From Opitutales bacterium (GTDB lineage: Bacteria; Verrucomicrobiota; Verrucomicrobiae; Opitutales; CAG-312), in contig JAGAOA010000057.1 of NCBI GenBank assembly GCA_017623955.1, positions 1 to 15,183 on the forward strand: a stretch of 15,183 nt of DNA, given 5' to 3'. Both the position numbers and the translations under genes were made by a program. Within the stretch, counting starts at the first letter, position 1; each line of letters starts with the position of its first letter. Below are positions 1-8,356 of the stretch, one piece after another. The notes below the pieces were generated by a model. It searched no databases. It had not been told where the DNA came from and saw nothing but the letters and a program-made list of their open reading frames with translations.

Positions 1-2
1 AT

Positions 3-134
3 GTAGGTTTAGCCGAAGTAAATCAAACTAATGCAACTCATATTATTGGGGTAGCACATCGACTTCCCAAAAAAGAGAGGAAAACAAATCATGCTACTCA
101 CCTATCTTCAGTAAAACTCATCAAAATTGAATAA
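3..134 (+). CDS. C-terminal end of an unidentified protein (truncated by window edge)
   Basis: An open frame enters from the left edge and runs for 43 codons to a TAA at 132-134. The translated tail is rich in Lys, His and Thr and includes ATHIIGVAHRLPKKE. It is treated as real because it is open to the edge, reads like protein, and is followed five bases later by a strong intrinsic terminator. The hydrophobic strand followed by His-Arg (IIGVAHR) and a later Thr-His loosely recalls the end of ABC ATPase domains of the ModF type, where the H-loop lies near the C-terminus. That is only a guess from 43 residues, and no function is assigned. The rest of the gene lies outside the window. Confidence 0.6.
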   Translation, partial: VGLAEVNQTNATHIIGVAHRLPKKERKTNHATHLSSVKLIKIE

Positions 135-138
135 GGTA

Positions 139-175
139 AAAAACTAAAAAGCTCGAAAAGAGCTTTTTAGTTTTT
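139..175 (+). terminator. Intrinsic terminator of the upstream gene
   Basis: A perfect inverted repeat pairs 139-154 with 160-175 around the loop GAAAA (155-159). The core is CTAAAAAGCTC against GAGCTTTTTAG, flanked by A-run and T-run, so it can act in either direction. It starts five bases after the stop codon at 134 and separates the upstream gene from dnaE. Confidence 0.85.
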
Positions 176-239
176 GAAGAACGCATATAAATTTATAGGA
201 TAGCTTGACAAGCTTTTTAGATTTTAAGAAAGTACTTAC

Positions 240-3200
240 ATGGCTAATAATTTTGTACATTTGCATGTTCATACCGATCACAGTTTTTTAGATGGCTGTG
301 CGCGCGTTGACAGACTTATGGCTCGTGCAAAAGAGTTAGGTATGCCCGCTATTGCAATGACCGATCACGGGAATATGTGTGGGGCTATTGATTTTTATCA
401 GGCAGCTAAAAAAGCAGGGGTTAAACCAATAATAGGGCTTGAAGCATATTTCGTAAATGATCACAAAATTAGTGAACATCCTAAGGCTGATAGAAAACGT
501 AGTGACGATATCGACGATATTGAAAATGACACTACTATGCTTACTCCTGAAAATTTTCCCAAGCATTTAATTCATCATAAAACACTTTTAGCTGAAAATT
601 ATGAGGGGTTCTTGAGTTTGTCAAAACTGACAAGTTTGTCGTACGAAAATGGGTTATATAGGCGTCCTCGTATAGATTATGATGCTCTTGCGGCTCATTC
701 AAAGGGTGTTATTGCATTGAGCGGTTGTTTGAATGGTGTGGCATCGCAATATTTATTGTACTCTGATTACGAAAATGCAAAGCGAGTAACAGCAAAGTTT
801 GTAGATATTTTTGGCAAAGAAAACTACTATATTGAAATTCAAAATCACTTTTTGCCACCTCAGAAAAAAGTAATTCCGCTATTGGTAAAATTAGCACGGG
901 AATTTGATTTGAAATTAGTGGCTACTAATGACTCGCACTACGTTCTCAAGTCTGATTCTGTTGCTCACGATGCCATGTTATGTATTCAGACGGGAGCAAA
1001 ACTTATCGATGAAAAACGTTTCCGTTATCCAAATAACGAATTTTATATCAAATCTCGAGAGGAAATGGAAAAAGTTTTGGGTGAATATCCCGAAGCACTA
1101 GACAACACTCTTGAAATTGCAGAACGCGTAAATATTGAAATTAAATTTGGCGACAATCACTATCCGCGTTATCAGCAAGATGCGTCGATGAATATCAATC
1201 CCGATACAATTAATTTCGACAAAATTCTAGATAAATACGTTCTTAAGAAGAATGAAGTTTTAGCTCAGCAGGGCAAAGATGCCAATTTTTCTCTATCGCG
1301 ACAAGAACGCGATGCTTTGATGAAAAATGGGTTAGTATTATTTGACCTGTCGAAAAAGGGAATGATGAAACGCTATGGTGTTGACTATGATAATCCAGAA
1401 GCGTACGTTCCCAAAGCAAATGAACCAACAGATTATGCTCATAAACTTTGCGATAAATTAGACTACGAACTCTCGATTATTGTTGGAGCGGGATTTGTTG
1501 ACTACTTCCTAATTGTTTGGGATTTCATAAATTGGGCTAGAAGTCAAGGTATTCCTGTTGGGCCGGGTCGTGGTTCTGGGGAAGGGTGTATGATTGCGTA
1601 TCTGATTAAGATTACAGACATTGAGCCTATTCGTTTCAATTTGCTTTTTGAACGTATGTTGTCGCTAGAACGTGTGTCGCCTCCAGACTTTGACGTAGAC
1701 TTTTGCCAAAATAGACGAGATGAGGTTATTCAGTATGTCTGTGATAAGTATGGAGCTGATAGAGTAGCAAATATTGTCACGTTCAATAAACTTGGTGCAA
1801 AACAAGTTATGCACGATGTAATGCGTGTAAATAATATTCCGTATGACCGTGCAGTAGAGGTTGTTAAGAAAATTCCAGACGACCTCAAAATGACTCTTCA
1901 AAAGGCTATGGATATGTCGGAAGAGTTCCGTTCTGCCGTAAATGGAGATGCATCTATCCGTGAAGCATTTGAGCAAGCTGAAGTTTTAGAAGGTATGATT
2001 CGCCAGACAGGTAAGCACGCTTGTGGTATAATCATCGGCGACCAACGTCTTGACGATATTGTGCCAATGATGTCGGAAGCAAATTCTAAGACAGTTCTCT
2101 CATTGACAACTCAGTTGCCAAAGGCTCCCGTTGAAGATTTAGGGTTACTTAAAGCCGACTTTTTAGGTTTGAAAAATTTGACGGTTATTGCAGATGCTCA
2201 AAATAATGTGCGTAGAACTCGCAATCTTCCAGAATTTGATATTGAAGATGTCTCATTAGAAGACCCTGCAACTTACAAACTACTAAATAGTGGTATTACT
2301 GTAGGGGTATTCCAACTTGAAAGTGAGGGAATGCAAAATCTTTGTAGAAGAATTGGTCTTAGTGCATTTGAGGAAATTATTGCTCTTATTGCATTGTATC
2401 GCCCTGGACCTATGCAATTTATTGATCAGTTCATAGAGGCAAAAAAAGATCCGAGTAAAATGCAAGTGCCTCACCCCCTCTTAAAAGACTTGGTGACAGA
2501 AACTTATGGTGTTCTTGTGTATCAAGAACAGGTTATGATGGCTGCACGAATCATTGCAGGTTACACTCTTGGTGAAGCTGATATTTTGCGTCGTGCTATG
2601 GGAAAGAAAAAAGTCGATGTTATGGAGGCTCAAAGAGCCATCTTTGTTGAAAAAGCAAAATCTTTCAATAATATCGACAAGGATGAAGCTACTAGAATTT
2701 TTGGTGTTTTGGAAAAATTTGCTCAGTATGGCTTTAATAAATCGCACTCAGCAGCGTACGCAATGTTGAGTTACAGAACTGCATATCTAAAGGCAAATTA
2801 TCCAGTAGAATTTATGGCGGCTTTGTTGTCGAGTGAACTCGGAAATATGGACAAGGTTTCAAAATTTATCGAAGCTACTGAATTGATAAATGTAAAAGTA
2901 TTGGGACCAGATGTAAATGTTTCACGCGAGGCGTTTACTCCGATTATCGACAAAGATTGGTCTCCAGAATTAGAACGCAATATTTTTGAAAAATCGGCGG
3001 GGTCTATTCGTTTCGGGTTTGCAGCTATTAAGGGTATAGGTGAAAGTGCAGCTAAAGCTATTGTTGATGAACGAGATGCAAATGGACCGTTCAAAGATAT
3101 TTTCGACTTCGTAAATAGAGTAGGTACAAAAAATCTAAATAAACGCGTTATTGAAAACTTGATTTTAACTGGCGCGATGGATTCATTCGGTGTAGATAGA

Positions 3201-4112
3201 GCTCATTTATTAAACAGTGTCGATACTGTTATCGGTCATTCCGTAGAGTTAGAAAAAGACAATCTTTTGGGGCAAACAAATATGTTCGATTTGCTCGATA
3301 TGGGGCCTAGTTCAAATTCAGATACGGGTTTGATTGATACTTCGGCGCCATTAATGCCGTTGAGTACAAAACTTTTTCACGAAAAAGAACTGTTGGGATT
3401 TTATGTTTCGGGACATCCCATGAACGATTTTGCTCGTTTCGATTTCGCATTAGATGATATTCCTCAAGCTTCAGCGGTAAAGCGTATTAAAAAGGCTCAA
3501 TTTCGCGCGTGTGGTGTAATTTCAAATGTCGTAAAAAAGCTATCTAAAAAAGATAATAGACCGTGGTGTTTTTTCACATTGTCGGGAAGGCACAACTCTA
3601 AAGTTTGGCAAATTAATTTTTTTGCAGATGCTTATGAGGATATATTGAAAGATATAAAAATGCGAGAAGGTCAAGATGCAGATGTTGCATCGTTAGAGGG
3701 GAAGTGCTTCTGCGTAATAGGAGATTGTCGCAGTGATGATGGTGTTGAATTGCGTCTTACGGGAAGAAAAATTATACCAATGGAAGATGCTGTGTCGGCT
3801 AACATAACATCGATTGAATGGTTGATTTCACCTTACGCACAACCAGAACATTTTATAAAACAGTTGAGTCAGTGCATATACAATTACGCTTCGGGTGATT
3901 CTATCCAACATATTTTGAAAATTCAGGTTTCGGAAAATAGTTTTGTTGAGTTTTCTCACGATGGTGTAAGTAAGAGCGATTTCAATACAGAGGCATTTAG
4001 GAAGCTATTCAAAGAACCAGCTTTTATTGATGCAAAAGTAACAGCAAAACCAATTCCAGAACCTGAACGCAAATGGGGTAATGGAAATTTTCAACGCAAG
4101 TTTGCTAAATAA
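240..4112 (+). CDS. dnaE: DNA polymerase III subunit alpha
   Basis: Catalytic subunit of the replicative polymerase, 1290 residues. The PHP domain begins at the N-terminus (HLHVHTD, residues 7-13) and keeps the metal-site residues: H9, H11, D18, D42/H43, E68, H113, C163, D231 and H233. The palm has the GPGRGSG motif near 442 and PPDFDVDF at 481-488, with catalytic D483 and D485. LRRAMGKKK (783-791) is the fingers motif. A helix-hairpin-helix lies near 925-945 (IKGIG), QTNMF at 1012-1016 matches the internal clamp-binding motif (QADMF in E. coli), and an OB fold covers roughly 1088-1140. It is longer than the E. coli protein (1160 residues). Extra sequence appears around 75-105 inside PHP and about 310-390 before the palm motif. 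The start fits the family N-terminus, although no clear ribosome site precedes it. It stands alone behind a terminator. Confidence 0.97.
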   Translation: MANNFVHLHVHTDHSFLDGCARVDRLMARAKELGMPAIAMTDHGNMCGAIDFYQAAKKAGVKPIIGLEAYFVNDHKISEHPKADRKRSDDIDDIENDTTMLTPENFPKHLIHHKTLLAENYEGFLSLSKLTSLSYENGLYRRPRIDYDALAAHSKGVIALSGCLNGVASQYLLYSDYENAKRVTAKFVDIFGKENYYIEIQNHFLPPQKKVIPLLVKLAREFDLKLVATNDSHYVLKSDSVAHDAMLCIQTGAKLIDEKRFRYPNNEFYIKSREEMEKVLGEYPEALDNTLEIAERVNIEIKFGDNHYPRYQQDASMNINPDTINFDKILDKYVLKKNEVLAQQGKDANFSLSRQERDALMKNGLVLFDLSKKGMMKRYGVDYDNPEAYVPKANEPTDYAHKLCDKLDYELSIIVGAGFVDYFLIVWDFINWARSQGIPVGPGRGSGEGCMIAYLIKITDIEPIRFNLLFERMLSLERVSPPDFDVDFCQNRRDEVIQYVCDKYGADRVANIVTFNKLGAKQVMHDVMRVNNIPYDRAVEVVKKIPDDLKMTLQKAMDMSEEFRSAVNGDASIREAFEQAEVLEGMIRQTGKHACGIIIGDQRLDDIVPMMSEANSKTVLSLTTQLPKAPVEDLGLLKADFLGLKNLTVIADAQNNVRRTRNLPEFDIEDVSLEDPATYKLLNSGITVGVFQLESEGMQNLCRRIGLSAFEEIIALIALYRPGPMQFIDQFIEAKKDPSKMQVPHPLLKDLVTETYGVLVYQEQVMMAARIIAGYTLGEADILRRAMGKKKVDVMEAQRAIFVEKAKSFNNIDKDEATRIFGVLEKFAQYGFNKSHSAAYAMLSYRTAYLKANYPVEFMAALLSSELGNMDKVSKFIEATELINVKVLGPDVNVSREAFTPIIDKDWSPELERNIFEKSAGSIRFGFAAIKGIGESAAKAIVDERDANGPFKDIFDFVNRVGTKNLNKRVIENLILTGAMDSFGVDRAHLLNSVDTVIGHSVELEKDNLLGQTNMFDLLDMGPSSNSDTGLIDTSAPLMPLSTKLFHEKELLGFYVSGHPMNDFARFDFALDDIPQASAVKRIKKAQFRACGVISNVVKKLSKKDNRPWCFFTLSGRHNSKVWQINFFADAYEDILKDIKMREGQDADVASLEGKCFCVIGDCRSDDGVELRLTGRKIIPMEDAVSANITSIEWLISPYAQPEHFIKQLSQCIYNYASGDSIQHILKIQVSENSFVEFSHDGVSKSDFNTEAFRKLFKEPAFIDAKVTAKPIPEPERKWGNGNFQRKFAK

Positions 4113-4173
4113 TTTATGTTACATACGTAAAAGAGTTGCATTTAAATTTGTTGTTATATATGTATGCTTTTGT

Positions 4174-4337
4174 ATGCAATTTAAAAATTATTTTATTTCG
4201 TTTGTTGGTTTTATTATATTATCAAGTTGTGCTATATTACAGTTACAATAACTGCAACTGCAATAAAGATAAACATTGTACCTAAACCCAAATATGCTGT
4301 CGGAATATTACAGGTAAAGTTTACTGAAGCAAAATAG
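4174..4337 (+). pseudogene. Possible frame-broken small lipoprotein
   Basis: An ATG at 4174 opens a 25-codon frame with a short hydrophobic signal ending in ILSSC, a good lipobox, at codons 15-19. It stops at 4249-4251. In the frame one base back, an open stretch continues to a TAG at 4335-4337 and reads protein-like (VTITATAIKINIVPKPK and onward), but it has no ATG of its own. Joining the two near 4240 needs one base added or a -1 shift and would give a lipoprotein of about 54 residues. The join lies in a short repetitive tract (CTGCAACTGCAATAA). The tail ends one base before the next gene's ATG, as in a translationally coupled pair. No ribosome site is visible, so this could also be chance in AT-rich DNA. 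Confidence 0.35.
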
Positions 4338-4338
4338 A

Positions 4339-4920
4339 ATGAAAAAGACGATATGGGCTTTGCTTTTATGGGGTGTTTGGGCTGGTTTTGTAGAGCTTGG
4401 ACTTCATCCTCTTAATAATCAGATACTGAGAATTCTAATTTCATTTGTTGGTAGTTTGTCGTGCTTATTATTCTTCAAGCATATTGAAAAAACATTATTG
4501 AAACTGTTTTATTTTCCTTCGAGAAAAGCTTATATTAATGTAGGTTTTTGTATTATATGTATGTGCATGTTGGCATCTATGACTGTCTGCGTAGTAGCAT
4601 CTTTAGCTGTGCCAAAACTTATTTTTACGGATTCTTTTTGGTATAATTTTACAGGCTTTTCGTTTTTAGTATTGGTTGTAACAACTGCACTTTCTATATT
4701 TATGATATATGATGTTTGTGTTCTTATTATATACTACAAACTAATGCTGATAAGATACAGGGACAGACCCTTTATAGTTTTCTTAGGCGGATTTTTACTT
4801 GGTATAATTCCAGTTATTCTGTTATTCCCTTCTTTCATTCTTACGTTGCCGATGCTACTTTTTGTAAATACTGCAATATTTATAGATGTGCGAAACTTGT
4901 TAAAATCGGTTGTACGCTAG
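4339..4920 (+). CDS. Multi-pass inner-membrane protein of unknown function
   Basis: A 193-residue protein that I do not recognise. It is almost entirely hydrophobic, with likely membrane segments at about 5-22, 28-46, 66-91, 103-134 and two between 145 and 182, so five or six passes. Basic stretches sit at 47-64 (KHIEKTLLKLFYFPSRK) and 136-143 (MLIRYRDR) and would be cytoplasmic by the positive-inside rule. There are several Cys residues around 72-84, but no catalytic motif or transporter signature is visible. The ATG follows one base after a possible upstream stop (TAG-A-ATG), suggesting coupling to the small lipoprotein-like frame. The efflux operon begins 96 bases downstream on the same strand, so it could be co-transcribed with it, but that is position only. 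Confidence 0.75.
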   Translation: MKKTIWALLLWGVWAGFVELGLHPLNNQILRILISFVGSLSCLLFFKHIEKTLLKLFYFPSRKAYINVGFCIICMCMLASMTVCVVASLAVPKLIFTDSFWYNFTGFSFLVLVVTTALSIFMIYDVCVLIIYYKLMLIRYRDRPFIVFLGGFLLGIIPVILLFPSFILTLPMLLFVNTAIFIDVRNLLKSVVR

Positions 4921-5004
4921 TTTAATGCTATGTTCGTATAAAAAAAGAATTGTGTTTTATGAAACTTTTTACAAAACTATACGTTTAACCAATGGACATT
5001 ATTG

Positions 5005-5011
5005 GGCGGAG
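5005..5011 (+). promoter_or_regulatory. Ribosome binding site that sets the macA-like start
   Basis: GGCGGAG lies five bases before the ATG at 5017. An in-frame TTG at 5002 would extend the protein by five residues but would overlap this site. The ATG is also followed directly by the basic-hydrophobic membrane anchor, so 5017 is chosen. It is the only strong Shine-Dalgarno site noticed in the window. Confidence 0.75.
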
Positions 5012-5016
5012 TATTT

Positions 5017-6312
5017 ATGAAAAAATTAATTGTTATATTAATTGTAGTTATTGCACTAGTTGCAGGAATTTATTTTGCGTTTGGTACAGATAAGTCTGAA
5101 CCCGTAAAATTTAAAACAACTCAAGTTGTACGAGGTGATGTAGTTAGAACAATCGAGGCTACTGGAACCGTTGAGCCAGAAGATTTGGTAGATGTTGGTG
5201 CTAGAGTATCGGGAGAAATTGTCTCGTTCGGCAAGGACCGTAATGAAAAAGAGTTAGACTTTGGTTCTGTTGTTAAAGAGGGCGATTTGATGGCATTGAT
5301 TGATGATAAAATTCCTCAGACAAACTATCAACAAGCAAAAGCTAATTTGCAACAGGCAAAGGCTAATCTGGCTCAATCGAAAGCAGCTCTTTTGGTAAAC
5401 GAAGCAGTTATGCGTAAGGCGGAACGCGATTGGCAACGTGCAAAAGTATTGGGCGTTTCAGAAGCTCTTTCGCAAGCCACATACGATAATTATCTCTCTA
5501 CTTGGGAAAAATCAGTTGCAGAAGTAGAAGCATCGAAAGCCAAGATTTTAGCAGCAGAAGCATCTATTTCTTATTCTGAAGCATCGCTAGAAACAGCAAA
5601 GCGCAATTTGGAGTATTGCGTTATTAAAGCTCCGGTAGACGGTGTTATCATCTCGCGAGAGGTCAATGTTGGACAGACTGTTGTATCTAGTATGAATGCA
5701 AGTAGTTTATTCTTGTTAGCTAAGGATTTGAAGAAAATGGAGGTGTGGGCATCGGTCAATGAGGCCGATATAGCTAATATAAAACCAGGACAACCAGTTG
5801 AATTTACGGTTGATGCTCGTCCTAGAGAGAAAATTAAAGGCACTGTTGGCAAGGTTCGTTTAAATGCAACAATGTCACAAAATGTTGTAACTTACGTTGT
5901 TGAAGTTGTAACAGATAACTCAGATGGCAGACTTCTTCCATACTTGACGGCAAATTTGAATTTTGAGGTAGAGCGTGTAGACAATACTATTTATGTTCCT
6001 AATGCTGCATTGCGTTGGCGTCCAACACAAGAGCAAGTTGTAGATGGTATTGATTTGGAATCGCTACCTAGAGGCAGACGAGTTTGGGTAAGCAATGCCG
6101 AAGGCAAGGTTCGTCCAATAGATGTTACGGTAAAATTAAACAACGAAACTGTAAGTGCTATTGTCTCAGACGAGCTAAAAGAAGGTATGGATGTTATCAT
6201 TGGAGTAGAACAAGTTATGAAAGATAACGCATCTAAGAGCGGAAATCCATTTATGCCTAAAGTTCCATCGTTCCGCAAGAAATCTACAAATTCAGCAAAA
6301 GCCCAACGATGA
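5017..6312 (+). CDS. macA: MacA-like periplasmic adaptor (HlyD/membrane fusion family)
   Basis: The adaptor of a tripartite ABC efflux pump, linking the inner-membrane transporter to the outer-membrane channel. It has 431 residues from the ATG at 5017. Residues 1-22 form a basic-hydrophobic anchor or signal. The first half of the lipoyl-like barrel-sandwich is near 45-95 (GARVSGEIVSFG). A long alpha-helical coiled coil spans about 100-200, beginning with near-repeats QQAKANLQQAKANLAQ. The second lipoyl half follows (VIKAPVDGVIISREVNVGQTV, about 202-222), then beta-barrel and membrane-proximal regions. This order and the MacA-style TGTVEP start identify the family. Its stop overlaps the ATPase start by four bases (ATGA), so it is the first gene of a translationally coupled operon. 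The gene name reflects family resemblance; the substrate is not predictable. Confidence 0.9.
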   Translation: MKKLIVILIVVIALVAGIYFAFGTDKSEPVKFKTTQVVRGDVVRTIEATGTVEPEDLVDVGARVSGEIVSFGKDRNEKELDFGSVVKEGDLMALIDDKIPQTNYQQAKANLQQAKANLAQSKAALLVNEAVMRKAERDWQRAKVLGVSEALSQATYDNYLSTWEKSVAEVEASKAKILAAEASISYSEASLETAKRNLEYCVIKAPVDGVIISREVNVGQTVVSSMNASSLFLLAKDLKKMEVWASVNEADIANIKPGQPVEFTVDARPREKIKGTVGKVRLNATMSQNVVTYVVEVVTDNSDGRLLPYLTANLNFEVERVDNTIYVPNAALRWRPTQEQVVDGIDLESLPRGRRVWVSNAEGKVRPIDVTVKLNNETVSAIVSDELKEGMDVIIGVEQVMKDNASKSGNPFMPKVPSFRKKSTNSAKAQR

Positions 6313-7010
6313 GTTTAATAAAACTTAACGATATTTGCAAAACTTACTTCATGGGCGACATTTCTCTGCCTGTGCTCAAAGGAGTATCGTTATCTATTGA
6401 ACGTGGAGAAATGGTTGCGCTGACTGGCGTTTCTGGTTCGGGCAAGAGTACTCTTATGAATATTTTGGGATGTTTGGACCGCCCAACCTCTGGTGAATAT
6501 TGGCTTGATGGTGTAGAAATCTCAAAATTAGATAATGATGGTCGTGCAGATGTTAGAAATCAGAAGATTGGGTTCGTTTTTCAAAACTTTAATCTTTTGG
6601 CAAGAACAACTGCTCTTGAAAATGTGATAATGCCTTTAGGGTATACTGCTGCTCATCTTAGTCAAAAACAAATGGAAGATGCTGGTAAAGCTATGCTTGA
6701 ACGTGTAGGTCTTGCGGATAGAATGGATCACGAACCATCGCGTTTGTCTGGCGGACAACAACAGCGTGTGGCTATTGCTAGAGCTCTTGTAAATAAACCG
6801 CAAATTCTTTTTGCCGACGAGCCTACGGGCAATTTGGATACGAAGATGAGTGACGAAATTATGCGTCTTTTCCGTGAAATTAATGAGAAGGAAGGCGTTA
6901 CTATTGTTTTGGTTACTCATGAAATGGACGTTGCAATGAGTGCTAAGAGAATAATTAGACTCAAAGATGGCGAAATTGCTGATGATAATCTTGTGGAGGC
7001 TTTGCGATGA
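6309..7010 (+). CDS. ABC transporter ATP-binding protein, MacB/LolD type
   Basis: The ATPase that powers the efflux pump, 233 residues. Walker A is GVSGSGKST (40-48), the Q-loop Gln is near 92, the signature is LSGGQQQR (146-153), Walker B with catalytic Glu is ILFADEP (166-172, E171), and the switch His is in VTHEMD (H204). The length and motif spacing match stand-alone ATPases of the MacB/LolD/FtsE group. In E. coli MacB this domain is fused to the permease; here it is a separate gene. It overlaps the adaptor stop by four bases and the permease start by four bases, so the three should be made in step. It belongs to the mechanotransmission class, which moves substrates from the periplasm outward rather than through the membrane; this is family knowledge. 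Confidence 0.93.
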   Translation: MSLIKLNDICKTYFMGDISLPVLKGVSLSIERGEMVALTGVSGSGKSTLMNILGCLDRPTSGEYWLDGVEISKLDNDGRADVRNQKIGFVFQNFNLLARTTALENVIMPLGYTAAHLSQKQMEDAGKAMLERVGLADRMDHEPSRLSGGQQQRVAIARALVNKPQILFADEPTGNLDTKMSDEIMRLFREINEKEGVTIVLVTHEMDVAMSAKRIIRLKDGEIADDNLVEALR

Positions 7011-8356
7011 AAAAGTATCGTTTAGTAAAATCTGCTCTCATTTCAATTTGTAGAAATCCCACGCGTACATTCTTGACTACGTTGGGGATTGTCATAGGTA
7101 TATCATCCGTTATTGCTCTAATGGAAATCGGCAATGGGGCAAGTGAGGTTTTGGCTAAAAATTTTGCTGAAATGGGAGCTAATACATTGCGAGTTTTTCC
7201 AGGATCAATTGTTCGTGGCGGAGTAAATTCAGGTACGGCGGCGCGTGCAAATTTGACCATAAAAGACTTAAATTCAATTCTAAAAAATTGTCCTAGTGTT
7301 GCTAAGGGGACTCCGTTTTTGTCTGTTCGTGGTCAAGTAGTTTATGGCGGAAAGAATTGGAATCCTTATTTTATCTCTGGAGCCAATGAAGATTATTTTG
7401 AAATTGCAGGTAGAAAAGTTGAAGAGGGAGAGCCATTTACTGCGGTTCATGTCAGACGCGGATCTAAAGTATGTTTAGTTGGCGAAACTATTGTTCGTGA
7501 ACTATATGGAGGAGAGAGTCCAGTTGGTAAAGATTTGCGTATTCAAAATGTCGTATTTAAAGTTATTGGCGTTTTGAAAGCTAAAGGTGCAAATATGATG
7601 GGTATGGACCAAGATGACTGCGTTATAGCTCCATGGACAGCCGTAAAAATGCGTTTGCGTGGTGCTGGAAGCACTTCGTTGAGTTCTGCTGGAACTACGA
7701 CCACTGTGGAATCATCAACTGCGGCAACCGATACTTATGTAGGAAGTGTTTCGTTATATGCTCCCAAGTTGGCAAATATGCCTCCTGTGAGATTTGGCAA
7801 TGTTGATAGCTTCTTGCTCTCGGCTGTATCGGCAGACGAAGTATATAAGGCCATCAACGAAGTTGCACTAACTTTGCGAGAATCGCATAAGCTAGACGAT
7901 GAAGTAGATGATGACTTTAGAATTCGTGCAATGGCAGAGTTTGCTGATATGTTAAAGTCGTCAACAAAAACTACAACAAACTTGTTGTTGTGTGTGGCGT
8001 TGATATCGCTTGTTGTTGGTGGTGTGGGAATTATGAATATTATGTTGGTGTCGGTTACGGAACGAACTCGTGAAATCGGGTTGCGTATGGCAGTTGGTGC
8101 TAGGGGTAGCGATATATTAAAACAATTCTTGATTGAATCTATTGTAATTTGTTTAGTTGGCGGTATCATAGGTATTTTTGCTGGTCATGCATTCTCACTT
8201 ATGATGTCCCATTTTATGGGATGGCCTGTGGCAGTTTCGTATGTTGCCATATTTATTTCATTTGGCGTTTCAGCTTTGGTGGGGATTATCTTCGGATATT
8301 ATCCTGCATGGAAGGCTGCACGTTTAGACCCAATAGAAGCTTTGCGTTATGAATAA
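7007..8356 (+). CDS. ABC transporter permease, MacB-type (MacB_PCD + FtsX domains)
   Basis: The membrane subunit of the pump, 449 residues. Topology fits MacB: one membrane helix at about 20-42, a large periplasmic domain (about 45-320), then three helices at about 325-347, 376-398 and 407-431. Family hallmarks are TLGIVIGISSVIAL in the first helix, ERTREIGLRMAVGA (352-365) in the cytoplasmic coupling loop, and the C-terminal PAWKAARLDPIEALRYE. A Ser/Thr/Ala-rich stretch at about 218-245 (AGTTTTVESSTAATD) interrupts the periplasmic domain and is probably a flexible loop. It overlaps the ATPase by four bases and the outer-membrane gene by eight (ATGAATAA), so it is the third member of the coupled operon. 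It should dimerise and work with the separate ATPase. Confidence 0.93.
   Translation: MKKYRLVKSALISICRNPTRTFLTTLGIVIGISSVIALMEIGNGASEVLAKNFAEMGANTLRVFPGSIVRGGVNSGTAARANLTIKDLNSILKNCPSVAKGTPFLSVRGQVVYGGKNWNPYFISGANEDYFEIAGRKVEEGEPFTAVHVRRGSKVCLVGETIVRELYGGESPVGKDLRIQNVVFKVIGVLKAKGANMMGMDQDDCVIAPWTAVKMRLRGAGSTSLSSAGTTTTVESSTAATDTYVGSVSLYAPKLANMPPVRFGNVDSFLLSAVSADEVYKAINEVALTLRESHKLDDEVDDDFRIRAMAEFADMLKSSTKTTTNLLLCVALISLVVGGVGIMNIMLVSVTERTREIGLRMAVGARGSDILKQFLIESIVICLVGGIIGIFAGHAFSLMMSHFMGWPVAVSYVAIFISFGVSALVGIIFGYYPAWKAARLDPIEALRYE

Noticed and set aside
205..223. Perfect TTGACA (205-210) upstream of dnaE as a -35 box
   Set aside because: No acceptable -10 lies at 16-18 bases; the TAGATT at 218-223 is far too close. 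TTGAAG at 174-179 with nearby TATA-like words has wrong spacing as well.
4136..4179. TTGCAT / ATGCAA inverted repeat and TTGCAT-TATATA promoter between dnaE and the membrane gene
   Set aside because: Only six base pairs with a 32-base loop in AT-rich DNA, and the promoter spacing is 13 bases, so neither is better than chance.
4941..4970. AAAAAG/CTTTTT hairpin upstream of the efflux operon
   Set aside because: Six A-T-rich pairs with a 17-base loop; expected by chance at this composition.
4959..4988. Nine-codon frame (MKLFTKLYV) before the macA-like gene, considered as a leader peptide
   Set aside because: No ribosome site, no run of regulatory codons and no attenuator-like hairpin set; too short to support.
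5002..5016. TTG start at 5002 for the macA-like gene
   Set aside because: It would bury the strong GGCGGAG site and add residues before the Lys-Lys-hydrophobic anchor; ATG 5017 is better.
7735..8169. 144-codon open frame on the minus strand inside the permease gene
   Set aside because: It lies wholly within a well-supported coding gene, its translation shows no family features, and it arises from codon bias of the true frame.
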